DNA from: Planctomycetaceae bacterium
GTDB lineage: Bacteria > Planctomycetota > Planctomycetia > Pirellulales > Pirellulaceae
Assembly (NCBI GenBank): GCA_012729315.1
Contig: JAAYDI010000155.1
Location: forward strand, 1 to 53,605
Length of the DNA: 53,605 nt
Reading direction: 5' to 3'
Of this stretch, positions 9,072 through 18,790 are shown in pieces. Below the pieces are notes generated by a model that made no database searches, was not told the DNA's origin, and saw only the letters and a program-made list of their open reading frames with translations. The first letter of the stretch is position 1. The number at the start of each line of letters is the position of its first letter. A program made the position numbers and the translations under genes.

Positions 9072-10192
9072 CCGCACAGACAGACGAGCGTCGGCTTCAG
9101 CGGGATCGCCAGGCGTTTACCTTGGTCGAACTGCTCGTGGTGATCACGATCATCACGATCCTGGCCAGCATCGCCTTGTTCACGCTCTACGGCGTGCGCG
9201 AGGATGCGCGTGAGACCCGCACACGCACCGTGATTGCCCGCGTCAACGAGGTGATCATGGAAAAGTGGGAGTCATACCGGATGCGGGCCGTCCCCATTCG
9301 GATCCCAGCGGGGACTCCGCCCCGCGTGGCGGCGGCTCACCGGCTCAACGCGATCCGGGAACTGATGCGGATGGAATTGCCCGACCGCATCAGCGATCTG
9401 CGAACGGTCGTCAACACACCCAACGGCGCGGTCGCCTCCGACACGCTCGTCGGCCCCGTGGTCCTCAACACGGCCCCGGCGGCCTGGCGTGGCTACCAGC
9501 GGCGGATTGCGGCCAACGCATCGCGCGGAAAAGTCTGGACTGTACAGCACGAGCAGTCCGAGTGCCTGTATATGATCCTGGCGGGCATCCGCGAAGGGGA
9601 CTCCACCGGGCTGGATGCGTTCGAGGAGAGCGAGATCGGCGACACCGATGGCGACGGCATGCCGGAAGTGCTCGATCCGTGGGGGCGGCCGATCTACTTC
9701 CTGCGCTGGGCACCCGGTTACGTGTCGGCACTGCAGAATCCCCAGCGCCGCGAGCCCGATCCGTTCGATCCACTGCGCGTCGACCCACGCTGGGAGAATA
9801 ACGACGACAGCAACCCCAACACGAAACGGGACGACCCCTTCGCGCTCTATCCACTGATTTACTCGGCGGGACGCGATGGGCAGTTCGGTGTGGTGCTCAA
9901 AGACTACGACAACGCCGATCCGCCCAACTATATCGATATCACCTATGCCCTCTCGGATACCAGCTTGTACGCCAACGCCGAGTTGAACGCGACGCTGTAC
10001 CCATCGTATACACCTTACCCCACAGCCCCCTGGTCATCGGGCAGCCCGATCTGGACCAGTCGTCCGAAGAACGATCCATATCTGATCTTGCCCACCAGCG
10101 GCGATTACATCGGGCGGATTCTGGGCACCAGCGACTTTGCGAGCACCGGATTGAGCGACGATATCACCAATCACTTGCTGGAGGTGCGGTAA
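9068..10192 (+). CDS. Prepilin-like protein 2
   Basis: 374 residues. The leader ends in Ala, followed by FTLVELLVV and a hydrophobic helix (about residues 17-40). The soluble part contains DTDGDG followed by a DPWGRPI segment (about residues 195-210). The DxWGxP element is a hallmark of GspG-type pseudopilins near their calcium site. The gene overlaps the previous one by 4 bases and ends 3 bases before the next. Calcium binding is inferred from the Asp-rich motif. Confidence 0.85.
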   Translation: MTAQTDERRLQRDRQAFTLVELLVVITIITILASIALFTLYGVREDARETRTRTVIARVNEVIMEKWESYRMRAVPIRIPAGTPPRVAAAHRLNAIRELMRMELPDRISDLRTVVNTPNGAVASDTLVGPVVLNTAPAAWRGYQRRIAANASRGKVWTVQHEQSECLYMILAGIREGDSTGLDAFEESEIGDTDGDGMPEVLDPWGRPIYFLRWAPGYVSALQNPQRREPDPFDPLRVDPRWENNDDSNPNTKRDDPFALYPLIYSAGRDGQFGVVLKDYDNADPPNYIDITYALSDTSLYANAELNATLYPSYTPYPTAPWSSGSPIWTSRPKNDPYLILPTSGDYIGRILGTSDFASTGLSDDITNHLLEVR

Positions 10193-10195
10193 GCC

Positions 10196-11236
10196 ATGGC
10201 CTTCGCAAAACGCAAGCAACTGGACCGCCGCGGCCTGACGCTGGTCGAATTGCTGATGGTGATCAGTATCATGACGATTCTGATGGTCGTGGCCGTGCCG
10301 CTGTTGCGGCCGGCCTTCCAGGATCGATATGTGCGCGAGGCGGCGCGGATGGTCTCCGCCTACTTCTCCGGCGCGCAGCGGCGCGCCGCCGAGCTGGGGC
10401 GTCCTGTCGGAGTGTGGATCGAGCGGTTGGATGGGACGGAGCTCGGAGCACGGCATGCGGTCCGGCTGTACATGGCTGAGGTGCCGCCGAGTTTCTCCGG
10501 AACACAACTGGATTCGCTGGTGCGTTTGGCGGTCAGCGGCACGGTCGGCAGGCTGCAGTTCGTCGACTCCGAGGGGAATGCCAACGTGAACGACGCGGTG
10601 GTCCTGAACACCGTACTGGCGGTGGGGGATCCGTTCACCATCAAGTTCGACCACAAAGGGTACGAGTACGCGGGCCGTCGGACGGCGTCCGACTTTGAAA
10701 TCAAGATTCCCTGGGGGGTGCCGCCGGGGGCCGATGCCTCAGGTGGGGGGGTCCCCTACGAGATCACCTTCGCCCCCACGCGGTCGGCCGTCAACCCGCT
10801 GGTACTGCCGGCCGATGCGGTCATCGACTTGTCGCTCTCTGGCACGACGTCACGCCGGGAACTGGATCCCGTGACCACCACCGGAGATGCGACGCCAGTG
10901 GTGGTCGTATTCGCGCCGAGTGGCGGCGTGGACTGCGTCTATCTCTCTGGCAACCAGGAGCCGCTGCCATCCCCACTGCACCTGCTGATCGGCCGCAAGG
11001 CGCGGGTGGTTAATCCGCTGGTGACGACGGTCTGGAGCCCCGAGCTGACCAACCTGGGCGACCCGACCTGCTTGTGGGTCACGGTTTCCAACCGGACTGG
11101 TGCGGTGATCACGTCCGACAATCTGGATACGTCTTTCATTGCGCCCGCGACGCTGCCCCCGCGTCTGACTCCCTCGGAGCGGATCAAGGCGGCGCGGGAG
11201 TTCGCCCGGTCCTCGGTTCAGAAGGGAGGACGGTGA
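10196..11236 (+). CDS. Prepilin-like protein 3 (GspH-like)
   Basis: 346 residues with a prepilin motif (Gly at -1, then LTLVELLMV) and one N-terminal helix. The run of GspH-like features after it (an Arg-rich helix with ARMVSAYFSGAQ near residue 55, then beta-rich sequence) suggests a minor pseudopilin. The stop TGA shares its last base with the ATG of the next gene (TGATG), which implies coupling. Confidence 0.8.
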   Translation: MAFAKRKQLDRRGLTLVELLMVISIMTILMVVAVPLLRPAFQDRYVREAARMVSAYFSGAQRRAAELGRPVGVWIERLDGTELGARHAVRLYMAEVPPSFSGTQLDSLVRLAVSGTVGRLQFVDSEGNANVNDAVVLNTVLAVGDPFTIKFDHKGYEYAGRRTASDFEIKIPWGVPPGADASGGGVPYEITFAPTRSAVNPLVLPADAVIDLSLSGTTSRRELDPVTTTGDATPVVVVFAPSGGVDCVYLSGNQEPLPSPLHLLIGRKARVVNPLVTTVWSPELTNLGDPTCLWVTVSNRTGAVITSDNLDTSFIAPATLPPRLTPSERIKAAREFARSSVQKGGR

Positions 11237-12357
11237 TGCGGTACTGGCTGCCCTCAACATCCGGTCGTCGGCGCGGCAGGCCGCGCTGCGCGCCGAGACG
11301 CCTGCGGGCCGGTGTGAGCTTGCTGGAAGTCCTCTTCTCGATCGGTGTGGCATTGGTCGGTCTGGTCGGCATTGCGGCGCTGTTGCCTGTGGCTGGCATC
11401 CAGACCAATAGAGGCGCGCTGGCCGACTCAGCCGCCCGCTATGGCGCGGGAGCGGTCCACGAGTTTCACGTGCGGTCGATGGGCAACCCGCTCACCTGGC
11501 GATGGTATGACGGGAGCGGGTTCCGCGCGCCGTCGGTCGCAGAGCTGCGGGCCGGTTATTCATTTTGCATCGACCCGCGGTTTGTGGCGCAGGGCATTGT
11601 GAGTTCCGACCATGCGGGCCGGGCCTGGTTCCCTTACACGGGCGCCCTGTGTATGCCACGCGTCACGCTGGCGCCGAACGTGACGACGACGGACGGCACC
11701 TGCATGGGGATCCTGCAGGCGAGCCAGGTCTTCACGAGCGATGACGCCCTGGTGTTCGACCTGCCTCGGGACCGGACGCTCGGCCCCGTGCAGAACTTCA
11801 GTCTCTCGTCGACCAATCAGCCGCTGCGGCGCAGCGCGACCGGAACCCTGTCCTGGATGGCGACGGTGGTCCCGAAGCTCGACCGGGTGGGCAATCTGAC
11901 CGACGAATACACGCTGTCGGTGGTCGTCTTTGCGCGACGGATCATCGACCCTGTCCTGAACAACGTGGCGGCGGCCAGCGAACGCACGGCATTCGTCCGG
12001 GATTTCTACGGTGACGGGATCGGGGGAGGCGACTTGCAGCTGGGGGCGGCGAACAAGAGCGATCTGGAACTGCGCACGGGCGACTGGGTGATGCTCTCGG
12101 GCATGAAGCCGCGGCTCGGGGGACTCGGCCCGATCCAAGTTCACAAGTGGTACCGCGTGCTGAATGCGGGCGAAGAAGTCACGCCGGATTCCGGCGAGTG
12201 GACGCGCGACGTGACACTCATCGGGCCCGATTGGAACTGGCGACAACTGCTCACGCTGTCCGGTTCGCGGACCACGCAGGTCACGATTGCGCGCGGGGTG
12301 GTGGCAGTATTCGAGAAGACGATTCGACTGGAGACCTCCTCGCTGTGGACCTACTAG
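11236..12357 (+). CDS. Prepilin-like protein 4 (GspI/PilV-like)
   Basis: The ATG at 11236 overlaps the preceding stop by one base; the frame is open upstream but inside the previous gene. The 373-residue product has an unusually long Arg-rich leader of about 26 residues. A variant prepilin motif follows (Gly, then VSLLEVLF) and a hydrophobic helix to about residue 52. A GspI/PilV-type minor pseudopilin is the best fit by position and motif. The remainder is a beta-rich soluble domain I do not recognise. Confidence 0.78.
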   Translation: MRYWLPSTSGRRRGRPRCAPRRLRAGVSLLEVLFSIGVALVGLVGIAALLPVAGIQTNRGALADSAARYGAGAVHEFHVRSMGNPLTWRWYDGSGFRAPSVAELRAGYSFCIDPRFVAQGIVSSDHAGRAWFPYTGALCMPRVTLAPNVTTTDGTCMGILQASQVFTSDDALVFDLPRDRTLGPVQNFSLSSTNQPLRRSATGTLSWMATVVPKLDRVGNLTDEYTLSVVVFARRIIDPVLNNVAAASERTAFVRDFYGDGIGGGDLQLGAANKSDLELRTGDWVMLSGMKPRLGGLGPIQVHKWYRVLNAGEEVTPDSGEWTRDVTLIGPDWNWRQLLTLSGSRTTQVTIARGVVAVFEKTIRLETSSLWTY

Positions 12358-12415
12358 CCGGAGCACGGCATGGCCGGCGCTCGGGTGGGTTTGGTTCTTT
12401 CAGGAGAACAAGAAG

Positions 12416-15400
12416 ATGGCTCGACGACATAGACAACGCCGCGGCATCGTGCTGCTGATCATCCTCACGTTGTTGACCCTGCTGATCGTCGTCGGCTTGA
12501 CGTTCGCGCTGTTGTCGGGCCAGTTCCGTCGCGGGGCGGACGCGAGCGCTCGGAAGGATCGTTACGGCGATCCGCCGTCAGCCGTACTGGAACGGGCCCT
12601 CTATCAGCTGGTGCGTGACACGAACGATGCGACGTCGTCCATTCGCTCCCACAGCCTGCTCCGCGACATGTACGGTGAGTCTGTGCGCGGCAGGCAGACG
12701 AGCGCGATGGTAGACTCGGGAGGGGGCCAGTTCCTGGAATTCTCTGCCGAGCTGGCGCTCGACGCCAACGGCGACGGTTCGGTGACGCACGAGGAAGTCG
12801 GTCAGGGGCTGCGCACCAACGGTTTCTTCAACGGTTGTGTGCTCACCTTTCTCACCGGCCCCCTGCGCAACGTGAGCACGCGGGTCGTGGGCTACCAGAT
12901 GGATGTGAGCGTGTTGCCGCCGGTGGCTCAGTTCCGCATCCTGCGGCCGGCCTGTGACAACCTGAGTCTCACCGTTCCATCCTCCGAGTTCAACAATCTG
13001 TTCCTGGTCAACGGCCGCGCGTTTGTAGGCACGGGGGCCGGCTACGTGGGCGATGTCACGAATCCAGACTATGGTACGTTGACGCGAGCCATAACGATTG
13101 GCAGTGCGACGTGCCCGCATGCGCTGTTGCCCCACCGCTTCAACGAGTCGCCGATTGTCACGTCCAGCAACTACCTCGAGGGAGGCTTGAACGAAGGCTA
13201 CGACGCGGCTGACTACCAGAACATGGCGCTGGCGGCGCTTGTCCCGGACCCGACGACCGGTCAACTCCAGGTGCTGCCCAGCTTTCACCAGGTGCCGCTG
13301 ATCAACTATTGGGCGAACCACAGTGCGGGTGTGTGGGATCCGGCCAATCCTGCTTATTCGAATCCGGCCGTGCTTGGCTATCGCGATTTCCGCCGGAGAG
13401 TCGTGTTCCGCCCGATGCCCTGGGATCATCCGAACTTCGATGGGGGGAATCCGGCGTTTGCGGCGGCGGGCTGGGACCCCGGTCCGGACGGCACCCTCGG
13501 CACGTCTGACGACGTCCTGACCAACGACACGGCCCTGACTGCGGCGCTCATCAACGGGCCCTGGGACGTGGACTGCGATGGCGATGGCGTGCGGGACGCC
13601 GTCTGGGTCGACCTGGGCTTTCCGCTGCAGACGGATCCTTCGGGGCGGCGGTACAAGCCGCTGTTTGCCATCCTCTGTACCGATCTGGACGGCAAGCTGA
13701 ATCTCAATGCGCATGGCAACCTGTCGCATGTAGCGCCGCTGGCCCCGGCACTGCCTGTCACCCTGCCCTCCGCGTCAGGACCGATTCCATCGGAGGGTAA
13801 CCTGCCGCGTGGCCAGGGTTACGGGCCGCCCGAGATCACCTTGGCGCCGCTGTTCAGCAGTGCGGCCGAGTACCGGGCGTTGCTGCAAGGCAATGCGGCC
13901 AACGGGCTCCCGGGCCGCTACGGTCTGAACATGCTGCCGGGTGACGACGGCATTCAGATATTGGCGCAGGTGAAGTTGTTCGAGTATCCGCCGGCGCTGC
14001 TGGCGACGTCCCCGGCGAATTACTTCCTGCCCAACACACCGCTGTCGGCCTTCTCCAGTCCGTTTGATTTGCGGGGCGAGTTCGCGCTGGGGCTGGACTA
14101 TCGCGGCCAGTTGCTCTACGAGCGATCGACGGAGCCGAATCTGGTGATCAATTCGGCGTACGAGGCGGACTTGTCCGGCAAGGCGACGAGCGGTTTCTCC
14201 CTGGCGCCGGTGCCCGACCTGCCGTTTTCTGCGGCCGAGTTCGAGCGACTGCTGCGGTCCTACGACGTGGACGTGGCCAGCCTGCCGGATCGGCTCTGGC
14301 ACCTGGTCGATGTGTTCCGCAATGACCCGGGCGCGCGGCGCGCCGTGACCTTTGCCAGCTACGATCCACCGTCACCCGGCATCCTGGCGTGGCCGGAGTT
14401 GCGGGACGAGTTGCGGGATATCGGAATGGATCGGCCGCGGCATATCGTGGATCTGGTCCGCGCACGGATGATTGACGCCCGGTCGCTGCAGTCTCAGCTC
14501 GACCAACCGGCCGTCATCGCGCGGCTGAATAAAGACCTCGCTTCGCTGCTGTCTCCCGACATGGTGATGGGGCTGCGGTTCGACGTGAATCGCCCGTTTG
14601 GCAACGGCCAGGACGACCCCAGCCCGGTGACGGGCGAACTGAACCAGGTGGTCGATGACCATGGTGTGGGAGCGAACGATTTCCGAGGTGAAGACGCGAC
14701 GGATGAGCGGTTCTGGGGCGGGATTCCGTTCGATCATGACAACGATGGGATTGTCGGCAACGATGGAGACGCATTTCGCGCGCGCCACCTGTACGCCAAG
14801 CGGCTCTACGTCCTGATGATGGCGATCAAGCCGCCCGACCTGCAGATCGATTTCGACGGGGATCCGAGCAACGACTGCCCGGACGAGACGGCGTATGGCA
14901 TCGCCCAGTGGGCGGTGAACGTGGTTGATTTCCGTGACGCCGACTCCATCATGACGCCGTTCGAATTCGATATCAATCCGTTCAACCAAGGGATCGAGAC
15001 GGACTATGGCTGGGAGGTCGACGGCATACTCGGGACGGGGGATGACTCGCATCCGGAGCGCGGCCTGGTGTGGGGTTGCGAGCGACCCGAACTGCTCATT
15101 ACGGAAGCGTTCGCGCTACACGATCGCCGCACGGAGGACCTTGCGGTCGGGGACAAGACAACGGATGGGGACGTTGATTTCGATCAGCGGCTCGCGCCGC
15201 GGGGCTCGTTCTTCCTGGAACTCTACAATCCCTGGGCCGGCGATGAGCGGCTGCCGGGCGAGTTCTACTACGATTCGGTCAACGGCGGGTGGGCCTCGGG
15301 CGTGATGCTCAATCAGGTGACGCAGGGGCCGACCAACCGGTTTCCGGTGTGGCGGGTCCTGATCGCCAAGGGGGAGAACAAGCACCTGGACCCCGATCAC

Positions 15401-17479
15401 TGGGATGCCGCGCAAAGGATGCCGACCGGCGCGGTCGAACGCACCGTGTACTTCACGCCGTTTCCGGGTCCGGCCGTGGGCACGGCCCTCACATACTACA
15501 CCGATCTCCCCGTGGCGCCGATTCTGCCCGGCCGCTACGCGGTCGTCGGTTCGGCCGGTCAGACCGTTGACGAGTCGGGCCGTCCGCTGGATCTGGACGG
15601 GGACGGCGTGCGTGATTTCATCACGACCATCGGGCGGCGGGTCGACGCCCTGGAAGACGGCATGGGAGGGCTGAACTATGCAGGCACGCGGCGCATCGTC
15701 CTGGAACCCAGCCTGAACGTCGGGGAGCACCAGGCGCAGGTGCTGGGCAACCTGGCACCAATCGTGGAACCGGTGCCGCCGGACATCCAGCCGGCTGTCG
15801 GGGTGGTCATCAACTTGCCGTCCTCGCTCAACGTATCGGAACCGCTTGTCGGGTATCCGGCCACCGGGCCGAACCTGGAGGTGTGGGATCCGGCCGGGGC
15901 AGATTACGAGGGCGCCTACAGCCCGCCACTCACTTCACCGCTCGACGTGGATTCGGACCTGTTGGAAGACAAAACCACGGACGACTACTGTTTCGTGCAC
16001 CTGCAGCGGCTGGCCAATCCGCTGCTCCCGTACGACGCGGTGCTCAATCCCTATCTGACCATCGACTCGATGTCGTGCGATCTGACGGCCTTCAATGGAG
16101 TCACTTCGGACATCGATCCCAACGCCGGTTCGCAGGAACTGCGGATGACCACGCGGGAACGCGGGCGCAGCTTGGACGTGGCCACCATGCCGCGGGCGTT
16201 GTGGAAGCACGAGCCGGGCGCGATGGAGCCGGGCGGGATGGCTGTGCCAGCGAGCGTCGCGGAAACCATCCCGATTCACTTCCAGGATCAGGTGCTGGGG
16301 CACACCTTGGGCTATCTCAACCGCGCCTACGGCGAGGGGTACACGGCCGCCACGGCGCCCGTCCCGGACTCGTTTCCGGGACCGCTGTTGAACCGCCCGA
16401 GCACGTTCTACATTGGCGCACCGGTTGTCAACCCGGCGAGCCCCGATCCACTGTATCAGCATCCGTTCCCCTGGCTCACCTGGCTCAACCGCCCGTTTGT
16501 CAGCGAGTATGAGTTGATGCTCGTGCCCAAGTCGCGCTCGTCGCGCCTGGCCTACGACTACAGCCTCATGCCGCCATCGGGTCCCGTCTATGAGCCGGAC
16601 TCGCCCGGATACTTCGGCCACCTGCTGAACTTCTTCCAGACGAGCGACGAGACGTCAGACAATGAAGACTTCTACCGGTTGTTCGAACTGGTACGGGTGC
16701 CCTCGCGGTTCGTGAATACCGATCTGTACCTGAATCCGAACCAGTTTGCCGGCACCAGCACGGCCGGCACCGGCCTGTTCCATCCGCCGTTCAACCGGAT
16801 CTCCCAGTATCGTGATCCAGGCCGGATCAATTTGAACACGATCTATTACCGCGGGGTCTGGAACGGAGTACTGGCGGGACATGACGGCGGGTCCGGATGG
16901 GATTGGGAGGACCTTGTGCGCAGTCGCCGTGGCTACGACGCTGCGGCGGGCGACGTCTTCGAGCTGAATGCAGCCTATCCGTCGTTCTTCACCAATCCGT
17001 TCCGGCCGGCGGGTGCGGGACGACTGGTGCCGCCGACGACCTCCGCGGCTCGACTAGATCGGCCGGACATCGAAACCACGTTGCTGCGCAGCCGCGCGAT
17101 CGGCAACGAGGATCCGGAGATCCCGTTGTGGAGGAACTCGTCAGACCAGGTCTACAATAACACTGATCGCAACCCGTATTTCCGCTACCAGGGCATCGAC
17201 CGGCTGGGCAACCTGGTTACCACACGGTCGAACGTCTATGCAGTGTGGATCACGATGGGGTATTTCGAGGCGGAACCGAGCCCGACCCCGGTCACGCCGG
17301 AAGAACTGCGCGCGCATCCTGACGGGTATCGGTTGGGTAAGGAACTGGGTTCCGATACCGGCAACATAAAACGTCACCGGGCGTTTTATCTGATCGATCG
17401 CAGTATCCCGGTGGCCTTTGAACCGGGCGAGAACCACAATGTCGACCGCGCCATCGTGTTGCGGCGGTTCATTGAGTGA
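12416..17479 (+). CDS. Giant GspK-like tip pseudopilin with calcium-type Asp loops
   Basis: The ATG at 12416, with AGGAG upstream, gives 1687 residues. The N-terminus has a basic leader, Gly, then a hydrophobic helix (IVLLIILTLLTLLIVV) with no Glu at +5. Lack of Glu5 is characteristic of GspK, the pseudopilus tip subunit. Known GspK proteins are about 300-350 residues, so this one is roughly five times longer. Aspartate loops of DxDxDG type occur near residues 116 (DANGDGSV), 384 (DVDCDGDG), 773, 812 and 1059, suggesting calcium binding. The gene closes the pseudopilin run and is followed by a hairpin terminator. Function as an extended tip or adhesin is inference. Confidence 0.75.
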   Translation: MARRHRQRRGIVLLIILTLLTLLIVVGLTFALLSGQFRRGADASARKDRYGDPPSAVLERALYQLVRDTNDATSSIRSHSLLRDMYGESVRGRQTSAMVDSGGGQFLEFSAELALDANGDGSVTHEEVGQGLRTNGFFNGCVLTFLTGPLRNVSTRVVGYQMDVSVLPPVAQFRILRPACDNLSLTVPSSEFNNLFLVNGRAFVGTGAGYVGDVTNPDYGTLTRAITIGSATCPHALLPHRFNESPIVTSSNYLEGGLNEGYDAADYQNMALAALVPDPTTGQLQVLPSFHQVPLINYWANHSAGVWDPANPAYSNPAVLGYRDFRRRVVFRPMPWDHPNFDGGNPAFAAAGWDPGPDGTLGTSDDVLTNDTALTAALINGPWDVDCDGDGVRDAVWVDLGFPLQTDPSGRRYKPLFAILCTDLDGKLNLNAHGNLSHVAPLAPALPVTLPSASGPIPSEGNLPRGQGYGPPEITLAPLFSSAAEYRALLQGNAANGLPGRYGLNMLPGDDGIQILAQVKLFEYPPALLATSPANYFLPNTPLSAFSSPFDLRGEFALGLDYRGQLLYERSTEPNLVINSAYEADLSGKATSGFSLAPVPDLPFSAAEFERLLRSYDVDVASLPDRLWHLVDVFRNDPGARRAVTFASYDPPSPGILAWPELRDELRDIGMDRPRHIVDLVRARMIDARSLQSQLDQPAVIARLNKDLASLLSPDMVMGLRFDVNRPFGNGQDDPSPVTGELNQVVDDHGVGANDFRGEDATDERFWGGIPFDHDNDGIVGNDGDAFRARHLYAKRLYVLMMAIKPPDLQIDFDGDPSNDCPDETAYGIAQWAVNVVDFRDADSIMTPFEFDINPFNQGIETDYGWEVDGILGTGDDSHPERGLVWGCERPELLITEAFALHDRRTEDLAVGDKTTDGDVDFDQRLAPRGSFFLELYNPWAGDERLPGEFYYDSVNGGWASGVMLNQVTQGPTNRFPVWRVLIAKGENKHLDPDHWDAAQRMPTGAVERTVYFTPFPGPAVGTALTYYTDLPVAPILPGRYAVVGSAGQTVDESGRPLDLDGDGVRDFITTIGRRVDALEDGMGGLNYAGTRRIVLEPSLNVGEHQAQVLGNLAPIVEPVPPDIQPAVGVVINLPSSLNVSEPLVGYPATGPNLEVWDPAGADYEGAYSPPLTSPLDVDSDLLEDKTTDDYCFVHLQRLANPLLPYDAVLNPYLTIDSMSCDLTAFNGVTSDIDPNAGSQELRMTTRERGRSLDVATMPRALWKHEPGAMEPGGMAVPASVAETIPIHFQDQVLGHTLGYLNRAYGEGYTAATAPVPDSFPGPLLNRPSTFYIGAPVVNPASPDPLYQHPFPWLTWLNRPFVSEYELMLVPKSRSSRLAYDYSLMPPSGPVYEPDSPGYFGHLLNFFQTSDETSDNEDFYRLFELVRVPSRFVNTDLYLNPNQFAGTSTAGTGLFHPPFNRISQYRDPGRINLNTIYYRGVWNGVLAGHDGGSGWDWEDLVRSRRGYDAAAGDVFELNAAYPSFFTNPFRPAGAGRLVPPTTSAARLDRPDIETTLLRSRAIGNEDPEIPLWRNSSDQVYNNTDRNPYFRYQGIDRLGNLVTTRSNVYAVWITMGYFEAEPSPTPVTPEELRAHPDGYRLGKELGSDTGNIKRHRAFYLIDRSIPVAFEPGENHNVDRAIVLRRFIE

Positions 17480-17850
17480 GACAGCAGGCGAACGCAAGTG
17501 AAGGCGCTCCCCTCGGCACCGCCTGTGCGCTGAGGGGAGCGTCGGGCATTTCTTGCCCGTACTCCTGCTCGTAATCGTGCTCGTGCCCGCAATGTTGCTC
17601 GTGCCGGGCACCAGCGTGGCGGTCAGACACGCAGCCGGGTGAGCCATATCATGGCAGTGGCTGAGAACCGGGCAGGTGGCGCGTTCGGTGCAGATGGCGC
17701 AACCGGTTTCCAGCACACCAACGGCCTCGGGTTCGTGGAATCGCCGCGGCGGGCCGGCCGGGGGTTCAAGGTGCGCCGGGACCTGCTCCGAAGAAAGAAG
17801 AGCGATCCCGGCCGGTCGTTCCCGTGGCTCGGCGCAGATGTGGTGTGAGT
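17480..17850. other. Spacer after the pseudopilin cluster
   Basis: 371 bp holding two consecutive hairpins (17505-17559) and then a stretch in which TGCTCGT recurs three times (17567-17600). A Cys-rich reading on the minus strand was considered and not accepted. No gene is supported. Confidence 0.5.
17505..17559 (+). terminator. Double hairpin ending the pilus/secretion cluster
   Basis: The first hairpin has a 12-bp stem with one G-T pair: CGCTCCCCTC at 17505-17514 pairs with GAGGGGAGCG at 17532-17541. A second hairpin, CGGGCA-TTTCT-TGCCCG, spans 17543-17559. There is no long T-run, so termination efficiency is uncertain, but the position 25 bases after the last gene fits. Confidence 0.55.
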
Positions 17851-18612
17851 GTGAACATGACGTTGCATCCCGCCCTGGCAGGCCCCCGCACGTCGCTGCG
17901 GGCCTACGCGGCTGAATCTGCGCGCCCGCTGGTGAGCCTGGTGTTCATCACACCCCTGCTGTGCGTGTACGAACTGGCAGGAGTGATGCTGGGGCCGACC
18001 GCCCTGCGCAACGGAGCCGACACCTGGTTGCGCGGGCTGCTGGAATGGCTCGGCTTCGGCCAGTATTTCCTCCTGCCCGTCCTCGCCTGCAGCATCCTCC
18101 TGGCCTGGCACCACACGCGACGCGACTCCTGGCAACTGCAGGGTGGCGTGCTGACCACCATGCTGCTCGAGTGTATGCTGTTCGCGTTCGTGCTGTTCGG
18201 ACTGGCACATCTGCAGCGCGCCTTCTTCGCGCCGATCACGGTGGCCATCACCGGTACGAGCGCTACCGCGGAGATGCTGGTCACCACCAGCCGCCTGATC
18301 GGGTATTGCGGTGCCGGTATCTATGAGGAACTGCTCTTCCGGCTGATCCTGCTGCCGTCGATCGCCGCCGCGTTCCGATCGCTCGCGTTCAGCCGGCGCA
18401 GCAGCCTGTGCGGTGCGATCATCGTGACCAGTCTGATCTTCTCTGCCGCGCACTACCACGCATTTGCGCAGGGGGGATACGCGTTCGACTGGTACACCTT
18501 CTCCTTCCGCTTCGTGGCCGGCCTGTTCTTCGCCGGACTGTTTGTAACCCGCGGATTCGGCATCGCTGTCGGCACGCACTCCCTTTACGACATCTTCGTC
18601 GAAATCATCTGA
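17851..18612 (+). CDS. CPBP-family intramembrane protease
   Basis: This polytopic membrane protein has the three signatures of the CPBP (Abi/Rce1-like) family of intramembrane glutamic proteases. These are EExxxR (Glu159, Glu160, Arg164), a His after a membrane helix (His201 in FSAAHYH) and a late His (His243 in GTHSLYD). GTG 17851 gives 253 residues; ATG 17857 or GTG 17824 are alternative starts. Members process prenylated proteins in eukaryotes; bacterial roles are diverse, including bacteriocin immunity and signalling. Substrate here is unknown. It appears to be a single-gene unit. Confidence 0.85.
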   Translation: MNMTLHPALAGPRTSLRAYAAESARPLVSLVFITPLLCVYELAGVMLGPTALRNGADTWLRGLLEWLGFGQYFLLPVLACSILLAWHHTRRDSWQLQGGVLTTMLLECMLFAFVLFGLAHLQRAFFAPITVAITGTSATAEMLVTTSRLIGYCGAGIYEELLFRLILLPSIAAAFRSLAFSRRSSLCGAIIVTSLIFSAAHYHAFAQGGYAFDWYTFSFRFVAGLFFAGLFVTRGFGIAVGTHSLYDIFVEII

Positions 18613-18702
18613 GCGCGCTGGTTGCTAGCGTGCTGCAAAAGCGGCCGGGCGCGTTTGTCAAGCCCTACTTCGACGACCAGAAATTCGTCTGAGAAAGTGG
18701 CT

Positions 18703-18731
18703 TTGTTGCGCCGCCACGATCCGTCTATAAT
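18703..18731 (+). promoter_or_regulatory. Sigma70-type promoter for the DUF2617-like gene
   Basis: TTGTTG at 18703-18708 and a perfect TATAAT at 18726-18731 are separated by 17 bases. The predicted start of transcription is near 18738, about 50 bases before the GTG at 18791. It is the clearest promoter in the window. Confidence 0.7.
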
Positions 18732-18790
18732 GGCACCATTCATCTGCTTTTCTGCTTCATTATTCGCAACACGTTTGGGGATTCGTCACC

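Noticed and set aside
17480-17850. Cys/His-rich minus-strand peptide near 17716-17640 (CAIC...CPVLSHCHDM)
   Set aside because: No start with a ribosome binding site, and the frame runs on through the terminator hairpins. It looks metal-binding by chance.
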